Assembly (NCBI RefSeq): GCF_001758225.1
Contig: NZ_MAST01000054.1
Coordinates: 62,001-126,000, forward strand
Reading direction: 5' to 3'
Length of the DNA: 64,000 bases
Origin: Humibacillus sp. DSM 29435
GTDB lineage: Bacteria > Actinomycetota > Actinomycetes > Actinomycetales > Dermatophilaceae
How positions within the stretch are numbered: position 1 is the first letter of the stretch; every line of letters begins with the position of its first letter. The notes below the pieces were generated by a model. It was not told the origin of the DNA and made no database searches. It saw nothing but the letters and a program-made list of their open reading frames with translations. A program made the position numbers and the translations under genes. Shown in pieces: positions 34,747-42,913 of the stretch.

Positions 34747-35934
34747 TCAGGCGCCCAGCCAGTGACCGGACCGCATGACCCTGCGGAGGCCCGCGTCATC
34801 CCCCAGCACGGCCAGGTCGGCCCGCGCCCCCACCGCGATCTCGCCCCGGTCGGCCAGCCCCAGCCACCGCGCCGGCGTGCGCGTGCCGCAGCTCACGGCA
34901 TCCGGCAGCGACCGACCGGAGGCCACCGCCCGCGCCACGATCTCGGCGACGTGCGAGGTGCCCCCGGCGATCGAGCCCGGGCCGGCGGCGTCGGGCCCGG
35001 GGTCGAGGCGGGCCACCCCGTCGGCGACGACAACCGCCAGGCCACCGAGCACGTAGCGCCCGTCACCCACCCCGGCAGCGGCCATGGCGTCAGAGACGAA
35101 GACGACGTGGTCGCGGCCGACAAGGTCGATCACGGTGCGTGCCGTGTCGTCGCTGAGGTGGGTGCCGTCGGCGATGAGCTCGAGCGTCACGGCGCCTTGC
35201 GCGGCCGCGCGCAACAGGGCTGGAACGGCGCCGGGTTCGCGGTGGTGCCACGGGTCCATGCCGTTGAAGAGGTGGGTGGCGAGGTCGGCGCCGGCCTCGA
35301 CGGCCTGGGTCGCGACGGCGAAGGATGCCGTGGTGTGACCGATGGCCGCGTGCACGCCCGCCGCCGTCAGCCAGCCGACCAGGTCGAGGCCGTGGTCGCG
35401 CTCGGGCGCCAAGGTCACCTGCCGGATGTGGCCCCGGCCCGCGTCGAGCAGTCGCTCGACCTCGCCCAGGTCGGGGTCGCGCAGCAGCGTCGGGTCGTGG
35501 GCGCCGCAGCGCGCCTGCGCCAGCCAGGGCCCCTCGAGATGGATGCCGTCGACCAACCCGTCGTCGGCGAGGTCGGCGAGCACCTGCACCCCCCGCAGCA
35601 GGTCGGTCGGCGAGAGGGTGACGAGGCTGGCGAGCAGGCTGGTCGTACCGCGCGAGTGCTGGTGGCGCGCGGCGGCGGCCGCCGCGTCGGGGTCGAGGTC
35701 GGTGAAGGCCACCCCGCCCCCGCCGTGGGTGTGCACGTCGACGAACCCGGGCACGAGGATGCCGTCGACAGCCACCGCGCTCGAGGGGAGGTCTGCGACG
35801 GGCCACCCGTCATCCGCCTCCGTGAGCAGACGCACCCCGCTGATGCGGTCGCCGGTGATCTCGACGAGCACGTCGGGCTCGATGATGTCGCCGAGCAGGG
35901 CGGGCGCACGAAGAACGATGCTGGGTACGGTCAC
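34747..35934 (-). CDS. nagA: N-acetylglucosamine/N-acetylgalactosamine-6-phosphate deacetylase
   Basis: 395 aa from GTG 35934. Amidohydrolase-fold enzyme removing acetate from amino-sugar 6-phosphates. Metal site: His68 and His70 in VDVHTHGGGG, the Glu of GIHLEGPW (about 130), and the later IGHTTAS and THLFNGM. The catalytic Asp is in VFVSDAMA. It diverges from the ROK kinase operon, sharing an intergenic region with an inverted repeat. Context with PfkB/aldolase genes and an AgaS homologue favours GalNAc-6-P, but the family also acts on GlcNAc-6-P. Confidence 0.92.
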   Translation of the reverse strand: MTVPSIVLRAPALLGDIIEPDVLVEITGDRISGVRLLTEADDGWPVADLPSSAVAVDGILVPGFVDVHTHGGGGVAFTDLDPDAAAAAARHQHSRGTTSLLASLVTLSPTDLLRGVQVLADLADDGLVDGIHLEGPWLAQARCGAHDPTLLRDPDLGEVERLLDAGRGHIRQVTLAPERDHGLDLVGWLTAAGVHAAIGHTTASFAVATQAVEAGADLATHLFNGMDPWHHREPGAVPALLRAAAQGAVTLELIADGTHLSDDTARTVIDLVGRDHVVFVSDAMAAAGVGDGRYVLGGLAVVVADGVARLDPGPDAAGPGSIAGGTSHVAEIVARAVASGRSLPDAVSCGTRTPARWLGLADRGEIAVGARADLAVLGDDAGLRRVMRSGHWLGA

Positions 35935-36000
35935 TCCAGTGATTGTGCCGTGGCAGCAGGTGGTGTGCATCACGGCCCACCCGCAGCTTGATGCGTGCTT

Positions 36001-36028
36001 GTGCTCGTTATGCCTGTACATCGAGCAC
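36001..36028. promoter_or_regulatory. Inverted repeat upstream of the ROK kinase operon
   Basis: Perfect 7-bp arms GTGCTCG (36001-36007) and CGAGCAC (36022-36028) separated by 14 bp, in the nagA-ROK divergent region and 13 bp before the ATG. A sugar-responsive repressor site is plausible; it does not resemble the DasR consensus. Confidence 0.45.
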
Positions 36029-36041
36029 GGATGCGCATAGC

Positions 36042-37103
36042 ATGGTCGCTGTGACGCCTTCAGCCGTGATCGGGATCGACGTGGGGGGCACCCGCATCAA
36101 GTCTGCCGTGATCACGCCGACCGGAGCGGTGCTCGACGAGCTCGTCTCGCCGACCCCCGAACGCATCGGTGACTCGATCGGCAGCGTCGTCGGGGGCCTG
36201 GTTCGCGCGCACCTCGAGCGGCTGGCTGCCCGCGAGTCTGCGTTCGACGGGGTTGCCGCAGTGGGGGTGGTCGTGCCCGGCGTCGTCGACGACGTGCTCG
36301 GCATCGGTCGCTACTCCTCGAACCTCGGCTGGCGCGATCTCGACCTGCGCGGCCACATCGAGAGCGAGCTCGACCTGCCCCTGGCCGTCGGTCACGACGT
36401 GCGCGCCGGCCTGCTGGCCGAGCACCGGTTCGGGGCCGCGGTCGGGGCCGACAACGTCGTCTTCGTTCCGCTCGGCACCGGCATCGCGAGCGCCGTGCTC
36501 TCCGGCGGCCGGCTGCTGGCCGACCCCCGCTCCGGTGAGATCGGCCACGTCATGGTTCGCCCCGACGGGCCGCCCTGCGGGTGCGGCGCCCGTGGCTGCC
36601 TCGAGACCATCGCCAGCGCCCGGGCCATCGGCCGCCTCTTCGCCCAGCGGCTGGCCGTTCTCAGCGACACCGGCAGCAAAACCGGCAGCCACACCGGCAG
36701 CGACACCGCCGCGCCATCCGCCTCGGGCGAACCGAGCGCGGCCGACGTCGCTCGCCTGGTCGAGGCCGCCACCCGGGGGCACGACTCCGCAGCCTCGGCA
36801 GTCTCCGCAGCCACTGGGCCTGCGGCCAGGCCGAGCGAGCGAGCCGCCCTCGAGGTCTGGCACGAGGCGGTCGAGGCGCTGGCCTGCGTGCTCGCCCCCA
36901 TCGTGGTGGCCCTCGGCACCGAGACCGTGCTCATCGGAGGAGGGCTGGTGCGCTCGGGCGAGACGCTGCTCCTCCCCTTGCGGCGGGCCGTGGCCGACCG
37001 CCTCGGCGCCGGGCTGACCGTCGACGTGCGGGCCGCGGCCCTCGGTGACCGGGCCGGTTCGCTCGGCGCCGGCGTGCTCGCCCTGGGCGTGGCCGGCTCA
37101 TGA
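36042..37103 (+). CDS. ROK-family sugar kinase
   Basis: 353 aa from ATG 36042. N-terminal ATP-phosphate motif GIDVGGTRIK, catalytic Asp in VGHDVRAG (about residue 118), the ROK signature region EIGHVMV and the zinc motif CGCGARGCLE (about 185-194). No N-terminal HTH, so a kinase rather than a repressor. A low-complexity insertion with (TGS)n-like residues, about 215-240, is unusual. It is translationally coupled (ATGA) to the PfkB gene. N-acetylhexosamine kinase is the best-fitting role in this context. Confidence 0.85.
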   Translation: MVAVTPSAVIGIDVGGTRIKSAVITPTGAVLDELVSPTPERIGDSIGSVVGGLVRAHLERLAARESAFDGVAAVGVVVPGVVDDVLGIGRYSSNLGWRDLDLRGHIESELDLPLAVGHDVRAGLLAEHRFGAAVGADNVVFVPLGTGIASAVLSGGRLLADPRSGEIGHVMVRPDGPPCGCGARGCLETIASARAIGRLFAQRLAVLSDTGSKTGSHTGSDTAAPSASGEPSAADVARLVEAATRGHDSAASAVSAATGPAARPSERAALEVWHEAVEALACVLAPIVVALGTETVLIGGGLVRSGETLLLPLRRAVADRLGAGLTVDVRAAALGDRAGSLGAGVLALGVAGS

Positions 37104-38122
37104 TTCTGACCCTGACGCCCAACCCCGCGGTCGACATCACCTACCGCGTCGCCGCTGTCACCCTCGGCGAGAGCCACCGCGTCGAGCACGTCACCGAGCG
37201 CGCAGGCGGCAAGGGCATCAACACCGCCGCGGTGCTGACGTCGATGGGCCTCGACTGCCTGGCCCTCGCTCCGGTGGGCGAAGCAACCCAGCCCTTCTTC
37301 GCCGACGACCTCGACGGTCGCGGCATCCGGCATCATCTCGTGCGAGCCCCGCACCCCACCCGCCGGTCGGTTGCGCTCGTCGACGACGCGCACGAGGCCA
37401 CCCTGTTCAACGAGGCCGGGGCACCGATGCCGGATGCCGTGTGGCACGAGGTCATCCGACAGGTCGAGCGCCTCGGCGGGCCAGGCGGCGTACTTACCGT
37501 CTCGGGCAGCCTGCCCGCCGCGGCCCCCACCGACCTCGTGGCCCTAATCACCCAAGCCGCTCACGAGGCCGGGTTGCGGGTGGTGCTCGACGTCAGCGGG
37601 CCGGCCCTGTCGAACGCGCTCGCGTTCGCCCCCGAGCTGGTCAAGCCCAACCGCGGCGAGGCGGCGGCGACTCTGACGGCGCTGAAGCCAGGCGCCTCGT
37701 GTGCCGACGCCCGAGCCGGGTCTGGCGCTGAGTCCCAAACGGAGACAAGCGCCGTCGAGCTGGCACGCTTGCTGGTCGAGGCCGGGGCCGGGGCGGCCGT
37801 GGTCTCCGACGGGGCTGCCGGTCTGGCGCTCGCCTCCGGTTCGGTGACGTTGCGCGCGTGGCTGCCGCAGGCGCTGCAGGGCAACCCGACCGGAGCCGGT
37901 GACGCCCTCACCGCCGCGCTCGCCGCGAGCCTCGATGACCTGCCCGACGACCGAATGCCTCCAGCCCGCCTGCCCGACGACCGTGACGCCTGGGCAGAGG
38001 TGCTGCGGCGCGGGGTCGCCTGGTCGGCGGCCGCCGTGCTGCAACCGGTCGCCGGAACCATCGACCCGGGCGACGTCGCCCGGCTGCTGACCACCGTAGA
38101 GATCGAGGAGACCCTTTCGTGA
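37100..38122 (+). CDS. PfkB-family kinase: 1-phosphofructokinase / tagatose-6-phosphate kinase
   Basis: 340 aa, ATG 37100 overlapping the ROK stop by 4 bp. LacC/FruK type: starts MILTLTPNPAVDITYRV, has the GGKGIN motif (about 36-41), VKPNRGE and the anion-hole/catalytic motif NPTGAGDAL (about 263-271) with the Asp base. Such enzymes phosphorylate fructose-1-P or tagatose-6-P. The downstream class II aldolase and the nearby amino-sugar genes favour tagatose-6-P. An insertion near residue 190-210 is rich in Ala/Gly/Ser. Confidence 0.88.
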   Translation: MILTLTPNPAVDITYRVAAVTLGESHRVEHVTERAGGKGINTAAVLTSMGLDCLALAPVGEATQPFFADDLDGRGIRHHLVRAPHPTRRSVALVDDAHEATLFNEAGAPMPDAVWHEVIRQVERLGGPGGVLTVSGSLPAAAPTDLVALITQAAHEAGLRVVLDVSGPALSNALAFAPELVKPNRGEAAATLTALKPGASCADARAGSGAESQTETSAVELARLLVEAGAGAAVVSDGAAGLALASGSVTLRAWLPQALQGNPTGAGDALTAALAASLDDLPDDRMPPARLPDDRDAWAEVLRRGVAWSAAAVLQPVAGTIDPGDVARLLTTVEIEETLS

Positions 38123-38952
38123 GCCGTTCACCGCTCGAGCCCGTGCTGGCCGAGGCTCGTCAGCGCGGCCATGCCGTCGCCGCCTTCAACGTCATCCAGC
38201 TCGAGCACGCCGAGGCCTACGCGGCCGCCGCCGAGCAGGTCGGCCTGCCGGTCGTCATGCAGATCTCCGAGAACTGCGTGCGCTACCACGGCTCTCTCGC
38301 GCCGCTCGCGGCGGCGACGCTCGCCATCGCCGACGCCTGCTCGCAGCTCGTCGTGGTGCATCTCGACCATGCCGAGAGCACCGACCTCGTCGACGAGGCG
38401 ATTCGGCTCGGCCTGACCTCGGTCATGTTCGACGGCTCGAAGCTGCCCGACGCCCAGAACCGGCTCGAGACCGCCGCGGTCGTCACGCGGTGCCACGCCG
38501 CGGGCGTCAGCGTCGAGGCCGAGCTCGGCGAGGTCGGTGGCAAAGACGGCGTCCACGCGCCCGGGGCACGAACCGAGCCGTCAGCGGCATCCCGCTTCGT
38601 CGAGCAGACCGGGGTCGACGCGCTCGCGGTGGCCGTCGGCAGCTCGCACGCGATGACCGAGCGCACAGCGGTGCTCGACACCGACCTCATCACCGCACTG
38701 CGTGACGCGGTGCCGGTTCCCTTGGTGCTGCACGGCTCGTCGGGCGTCGCGGATGCCGGTCTCGTGGCTGCCGTGCGCGCCGGCATGGTCAAGGTGAACA
38801 TCGCCACGCACCTCAACCAGGTCTTCACCGACGCGATGACCGCTCGGCTCGCGCAGGCGCACACCGTCGACACCCGCAAGTACCTCGGCGCAGCGCGCGA
38901 CGCGGTGACCGCCGAGGCCGCCCGGCTGATGACGTTGCTCTCGCTGCGCTGA
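38119..38952 (+). CDS. Class II fructose/tagatose-bisphosphate aldolase
   Basis: 277 aa, GTG 38119 overlapping the kinase stop (GTGA). Zn-dependent aldolase: AFNVIQLEHA at the start, catalytic Asp and Zn His in VVHLDHA (about 77-82), SVMFDGSKLP, EAELGEVGGKDG (Zn Glu region), LHGSSGV (Zn His) and KVNIATHLN. Short GatY/KbaY-like length. It would split tagatose- or fructose-1,6-bisphosphate into DHAP and glyceraldehyde-3-P, the end of the pathway in this operon. Confidence 0.9.
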   Translation: MSRSPLEPVLAEARQRGHAVAAFNVIQLEHAEAYAAAAEQVGLPVVMQISENCVRYHGSLAPLAAATLAIADACSQLVVVHLDHAESTDLVDEAIRLGLTSVMFDGSKLPDAQNRLETAAVVTRCHAAGVSVEAELGEVGGKDGVHAPGARTEPSAASRFVEQTGVDALAVAVGSSHAMTERTAVLDTDLITALRDAVPVPLVLHGSSGVADAGLVAAVRAGMVKVNIATHLNQVFTDAMTARLAQAHTVDTRKYLGAARDAVTAEAARLMTLLSLR

Positions 38953-39003
38953 CGGGGTTCGTGACTGGTGAGGCTCGGCTCTTGTCGCAGGCCGGCCCGT
39001 GCC

Positions 39004-39093
39004 TCACCGATAGATGTCGCTGCGCCGGTCGATGTGTTCGATCTCGACGCGATGAGCGTCGTCGGTGACGGCGACCGCGTAGGGCTCGCTCAC
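39004..39093 (-). pseudogene. RelE toxin remnant with in-frame internal deletion (29 codons)
   Basis: GTG 39093 overlaps the antitoxin stop as GTGA. The 29-residue product begins SEPYAVAVT like a RelE N-terminus and goes straight into DDAHRVEIEHIDRRSDIYR, the RelE C-terminus. The roughly 60 central residues that form the ribosome-cleaving core are missing without loss of frame. Compare mycobacterial RelE1 (about 97 aa), which ends in DDGHHRVEI.HI.RRS. A functional toxin is not possible from this remnant. Confidence 0.75.
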
Positions 39094-39364
39094 CTGCGGC
39101 CGTACCGAGCCTTGATCTCGTCGTTGTCGACGAACCGACCCGCCTCAGCGTCTGCGCGACCTTCGGCGATGGCATCTCGCGCGCCCGGGGTGCCGAGGAA
39201 CTCGAGCGTCTCCTCGATCGAGGTGAGGTCATCGGCGGAGATCAGCAAGACTCTCGGGCGACCGTGGCGGGTGATGGTGACTCGCTCGTGCGTGTGCTCC
39301 ACCTCGGCGATGTACTGCTCCGAGTCGTGAGGACGTCGGTTCAGATAAGCGTTAAGATACCCAT
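39090..39364 (-). pseudogene. RelB/Phd-family antitoxin, N-terminal frame broken
   Basis: The body YIAEVEHTHERVTITRHG, LISADDLTSIEETLEFLG and GRFVDNDEIKARYGRR closely follows mycobacterial RelB1. In that frame no ATG/GTG/TTG occurs where RelB should start. The natural start (ATG at 39364, MGILTL) is in another frame and hits a stop after seven codons, so a one-base shift seems to have broken the gene. A longer in-frame upstream ORF exists but runs antisense to the neighbouring HTH gene. Confidence 0.65.
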
Positions 39365-39371
39365 GTTCGGA

Positions 39372-39377
39372 TAGAAT
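39372..39377 (+). promoter_or_regulatory. Candidate -10 element for a leaderless HTH-nucleotidyltransferase transcript
   Basis: TAGAAT ends seven bases before GTG 39384, so the transcript would start at or next to the start codon. Leaderless mRNAs are common in actinobacteria. No clear -35 was found. Confidence 0.4.
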
Positions 39378-39383
39378 ATCGGC

Positions 39384-39947
39384 GTGAGCAACCCAGACCG
39401 CCTCCGCAATCGTCTCGAGGCGCTGATCGACGATGCCGGCTTCAACCGCAGCCAGGCGGCCTACGCGATCGGCAAGACTCCCTCGCGGCTCGGCGACTAC
39501 CTCGCTGGCCGTATCGTCCCGAGCGCCACGGTGTTGCTCGACCTTGAGGATGCCGCGGAACAGGCGGCACGACGAACGTGGATGCGCGCCGCTGACGTAG
39601 TGGAGGCCGTGGCGGAGCACGCCGACACCGACCCGATCGCTGCGTTGACGCTGCTCCTACAGGGTCGAGACCAGTCCTTGGCTCTGAGCAGCACCGCGCG
39701 CCAGGCGATCTGGGCCACAGGCTCTGCCGCTCGTCGACTCACCGGGCCGTGGAAGGTGCTCACCTACGTGACGCTGCGTGACAGCACCCACATGCACCAG
39801 GGTCGGCCGGTTCCACGGTGGCTTGCAGACCCCACCCCCCTGCACGACTCCTGGGAGCCGCTTCCCGTGCGCGACGACCGTCCGGTGCACGAGGGCCTCG
39901 CCCGGTTCGGCATCAGGATCAACACTCGCGAGCTGGTCACCGCGTGA
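39384..39947 (+). CDS. Helix-turn-helix protein, antitoxin-like partner of the next gene
   Basis: 187 aa from GTG 39384. The N-terminal XRE-like HTH reads FNRSQAAYAIGKTPSRLGDYLAGR (about residues 20-43). The rest is a helical domain and a C-terminal WEPLPVRDDRPVHEGLARFG segment, unassigned. It overlaps the nucleotidyltransferase gene by four bases (GTGA), as expected for an HTH regulator/antitoxin with its toxin. No Shine-Dalgarno is visible, consistent with leaderless translation. Confidence 0.72.
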   Translation: MSNPDRLRNRLEALIDDAGFNRSQAAYAIGKTPSRLGDYLAGRIVPSATVLLDLEDAAEQAARRTWMRAADVVEAVAEHADTDPIAALTLLLQGRDQSLALSSTARQAIWATGSAARRLTGPWKVLTYVTLRDSTHMHQGRPVPRWLADPTPLHDSWEPLPVRDDRPVHEGLARFGIRINTRELVTA

Positions 39948-40474
39948 GCTTCGATCTCGATGCTGGCATGATCCGGGAGCTGCTCGATGAGCTGGGCCGC
40001 CGCCTGGCCGACGCTGGCGTGGCCGCCGCGCTCTACGTGGTCGGGGGAGCCGCGATCTCACTGCGCCTTCCTCATTCGGGTCGGCGAACGCAGGACATCG
40101 ATGCCATCTCGAGCGACGACCGGGTGGCGCAGGTTGTGGCCGAGATGGCGCACGAACTGGGCCTGCCCGACAACTGGCTGAACGGGGCTGCTCGTCCGTT
40201 CGTCCCGTCGCTGCCGGCCGGAGCCCTCGACCCGCCAGAGACAGCCGGCCTCAAGGTCGAGCTCGCGTCGTTGCACCACCTACTGGCGATGAAGCTGGCC
40301 GCCGGACGAGAACGTGACCGCACAGACATCATCGCTATCGCGGCCGTGCTCGGGGTCGATGCCGACACGGCCGTACAGGTGACACTCGATGCCTACGGTG
40401 CCGATGCGCTCGAGGTCTTCACCAACCTTGCTGACGTCCGGTTCGAGGCCGAAGCGGCCATCCCCGACCCATGA
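39944..40474 (+). CDS. Nucleotidyltransferase-fold protein (MNT/AbiEii-like, DUF6036 type)
   Basis: 176 aa from GTG 39944. The nucleotidyltransferase signature is VVGGAAISLRLP followed by RRTQDIDAIS (about 25-52), giving the GG.A and D-x-D-type metal site. A helical second half contains LLAMKLAAGRERDRTDI, which in related proteins carries a conserved Lys and Asp. Proteins of this type pair with an HTH partner in toxin-antitoxin or phage-exclusion modules. The call as a toxin is inferred from the gene pair. Confidence 0.7.
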   Translation: MSFDLDAGMIRELLDELGRRLADAGVAAALYVVGGAAISLRLPHSGRRTQDIDAISSDDRVAQVVAEMAHELGLPDNWLNGAARPFVPSLPAGALDPPETAGLKVELASLHHLLAMKLAAGRERDRTDIIAIAAVLGVDADTAVQVTLDAYGADALEVFTNLADVRFEAEAAIPDP

Positions 40475-40477
40475 TCG

Positions 40478-40978
40478 CTATTCACCGGAGGGGAGTCGCG
40501 ATCTCACGAGGGAGTCGACCTCGAGGGTGAGCACCAGCACACCCTCCTGGTTGGTCAGGGTGCCGGCGATGGTGACGAGACACCGTCCCCGCCGAGCAGG
40601 CGCGATCGAACGGAGCACGACGCTGCCGGTCAGCACGTCGCCGGCGCGCACCGGTGTGAGAAAGCGCAGCGAACGGATTTCGCGACCCGCGATGACGTCG
40701 TAGCGGTTGTAGACGGCCAGGGTGGCGAGCCGTTGGAAGATCGCCGTCGTGTGCACGCCGCTGGCGATCACGCCGCCGAAGGTGCTGTGGGCGGCTGCGT
40801 CGGGGTCGATGTGGAAGTACTGCGGGTCCCAGAGCGAGCCGAACTCGATGATCTCCGCCTCGGTGAGCTCGTGCGCCCCGCAGTCGATCTCGACCCCGAG
40901 CGGCATCTCCTCAGCCGGTAGTCGCACGGATGCCGCCATGCCAGTGCCCGTGCCAGGGTCTGCACTCGCGGCGCTCAC
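40478..40978 (-). CDS. MaoC-like hotdog-fold hydratase/thioesterase
   Basis: 166 aa from GTG 40978 (GTGA overlap with the acyl-CoA dehydrogenase stop). MaoC signature: FGSLWDPQYFHIDPDAAAHSTFGGVIASGVHTTA (written here in two pieces, about 46-64 and 65-79), with the Asp and His of the hydratase pair in D.QYFHID. The C-terminal half is a hotdog strand pattern. It probably hydrates an enoyl-CoA or works as a thioesterase as the last gene of the catabolic operon. Confidence 0.82.
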   Translation of the reverse strand: MSAASADPGTGTGMAASVRLPAEEMPLGVEIDCGAHELTEAEIIEFGSLWDPQYFHIDPDAAAHSTFGGVIASGVHTTAIFQRLATLAVYNRYDVIAGREIRSLRFLTPVRAGDVLTGSVVLRSIAPARRGRCLVTIAGTLTNQEGVLVLTLEVDSLVRSRLPSGE

Positions 40979-42126
40979 AGTGATCTCGCCACCAGCTCTT
41001 TCATGATCTCGTTCGTGCCGCCGTAGATCTTCTGCACCCGAGCCGCCGCGTACATCCGGGCGATGGGGTACTCCATCATGTAGCCGTAGCCGCCGAAGAT
41101 CTGCAGGCACCGGTCGACGACCTTGGTCTGGATGTCGGTGCACCAGAACTTCGCGAGCGAGGCTCCGGCCGCGTCGAGCTCACCGGCGATGTGCCGGGTG
41201 ATGAGGCTGTCGACGAGGGTGCGGGCGGCGAACGCGTCGGCCGCGCACTCGGCGAGCACGAAGCGGGTGTTCTGGAACGAGAGCAGGTCTTGGCCGAAGG
41301 CCTCGCGCTCCTTGGCGTAGGCGATGGCGTGCCGCACCGCGGCCTCGGCCACCGCGGCGGCGCCCACCGCGATGATGAGCCGCTCCTGGGGCAGCTGCTG
41401 CATGAGCTGCACGAAGCCGCCACCCTCGGCGCCGAGCAGGTTGGAGGCCGGCACCCGCATGTCGACGAAGGCCAGCTCGCGGGTGTCCTGCCCGTGCATG
41501 CCGATCTTCTCGAGCACCCGTCCTCGCTCGAAGCCCACGAGGTCCTTGGTCTCAGCGACGATGAGCGACAGCCCCTTCGACCCCGGCTCGTCGCTGGTGC
41601 GGGCCACGATGATGAGCAGGTCGCAGTGGGTTCCGTTGGAGATGAAGGTCTTCGAGCCGTTGATGACGTAGTGGTCGCCATCCTTGACGGCGCGGGTGCG
41701 GATCTTCTGGAGGTCTGAACCGGTCGACGGCTCGGTCATCGCGATGGCGCCGACGAGGTCGCCGCTCGCCATGCCGGGCAGCCAGCGCTGCTTCTGCTCG
41801 TGCGTGCCGAAGGCGTTGACGTAGTGCGCCACGATCGTGCTGTGCACGGTGTTGGCCCAGGCGTCGTCGGCGGCCAGGCCCTGCTCGATGGCGACGACTG
41901 ACTCGTGGGCGAAGGTGCCACCGCCACCGCCGTACTCCTCAGGGATGCTCAGGCACAGCAGCCCGACCCCCCCGGCAGCGCGCCAGAAGTCGCGGTCGAC
42001 CATGTGCTGCTGCGCCCACCGGCCCTGGTTCGGCACGACCTCCTTGTCGATGAAGGTCTTCGCGAGGTGCCTCAGGTCGTCGAGGTCTTCGGTCATCCAC
42101 GGTGAGCGGTAGTCGTCCAAGATCAT
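40975..42126 (-). CDS. Acyl-CoA dehydrogenase
   Basis: 383 aa from ATG 42126. FAD enzyme for the first oxidation of acyl-CoA. Features: IAMTEPSTGSD (FAD/substrate loop, about 128-138), SKTFISNG, QLPQERL in the middle domain, AFGQ..SFQN.RF and the C-terminal QIFGGYGYMMEYPIARMYAAARVQKIYGGTNEI region with RD-type FAD contacts (quoted loosely, about 335-368). The catalytic Glu lies in the GGYGY...Y segment region by family rule. Fifth acyl-CoA step gene of this operon. Confidence 0.9.
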   Translation of the reverse strand: MILDDYRSPWMTEDLDDLRHLAKTFIDKEVVPNQGRWAQQHMVDRDFWRAAGGVGLLCLSIPEEYGGGGGTFAHESVVAIEQGLAADDAWANTVHSTIVAHYVNAFGTHEQKQRWLPGMASGDLVGAIAMTEPSTGSDLQKIRTRAVKDGDHYVINGSKTFISNGTHCDLLIIVARTSDEPGSKGLSLIVAETKDLVGFERGRVLEKIGMHGQDTRELAFVDMRVPASNLLGAEGGGFVQLMQQLPQERLIIAVGAAAVAEAAVRHAIAYAKEREAFGQDLLSFQNTRFVLAECAADAFAARTLVDSLITRHIAGELDAAGASLAKFWCTDIQTKVVDRCLQIFGGYGYMMEYPIARMYAAARVQKIYGGTNEIMKELVARSL

Positions 42127-42136
42127 GGTGGTGGTC

Positions 42137-42913
42137 CTATCTGCCGGTGAAGGTCGGTTCGCGGCGGTCGGTGAAGGCGGCGACGCCCTCGCGGGCATCG
42201 TCGGTGGCGAGCGCCAAGAGAAAGTTGCGGCGCTCGTGGGCCAGGCCCTGGGCCAGCGTCGTCTCGGGTGCGTGCCGGGCGGCGTCAGCGGCGTACGCCA
42301 CGGCGCGGGGGGCGTTGGGTGTGATCTGGGCGGCGATCTCCAGGGCCCGGGGCAGCACGGCGTCGTCGTCGACGAGGTCGGCGACCAGGCCCGCCTCGTA
42401 GGCCCACTGCGCGTCGACGGGCGCCCCGGTGAGCAGCATCCGCATCGCCTTGGCCTTGCCGATGGCGTGCACGAGCCGCTGGGTGCCGCCGGCGCCGGGA
42501 ATCACCCCGAGCTTCACCTCGGGCACGGCGAAGCGGGCTGATCGGCCGGCCACGGCGGTGTCGCAGGCGAGCACGAGCTCGCAGCCGCCGCCGAAGGCCA
42601 GGCCGCGCACGGCGGCGATGGTCGGCACCGGCAGGGTGGCCACGGTGTCGAAGAGCCGGTCGAACGGCATCCGGTCGAGCGGCGAGGCGCCGACCATGCG
42701 CTCTATCTCGGCGATGTCGGCCCCGGCACAGAACGCCTTGGCCGACCCGGTCAGCACGACCACACGCACGGAGGCGTCGGCGGCTGCCTCCTCGAGCCGG
42801 TCGGCGAGCTGCGTGACGAGGTCGCGGCTGAGCGCGTTGAGGGCGGCCGGCCGGTCGAGGGTGAGCACTGCTGCGGCGCCGTGGCGCTCGACGGTGACGA
42901 GGGCTTCACTCAC
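42137..42913 (-). CDS. Enoyl-CoA hydratase/isomerase family protein
   Basis: 258 aa from GTG 42913, overlapping the upstream CoA ligase stop by eight bases. Crotonase fold: LDRPAALNALS, the first oxyanion strand AFCAGADI (about 60-67), AVRGLAFGGGCELVLACD (second oxyanion Gly) and the PEVKLGVIPGAGGTQRL helix with the catalytic-region Glu (about 128). Ordinary crotonase length. It hydrates trans-2-enoyl-CoA in the operon. Confidence 0.88.
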   Translation of the reverse strand: MSEALVTVERHGAAAVLTLDRPAALNALSRDLVTQLADRLEEAAADASVRVVVLTGSAKAFCAGADIAEIERMVGASPLDRMPFDRLFDTVATLPVPTIAAVRGLAFGGGCELVLACDTAVAGRSARFAVPEVKLGVIPGAGGTQRLVHAIGKAKAMRMLLTGAPVDAQWAYEAGLVADLVDDDAVLPRALEIAAQITPNAPRAVAYAADAARHAPETTLAQGLAHERRNFLLALATDDAREGVAAFTDRREPTFTGR

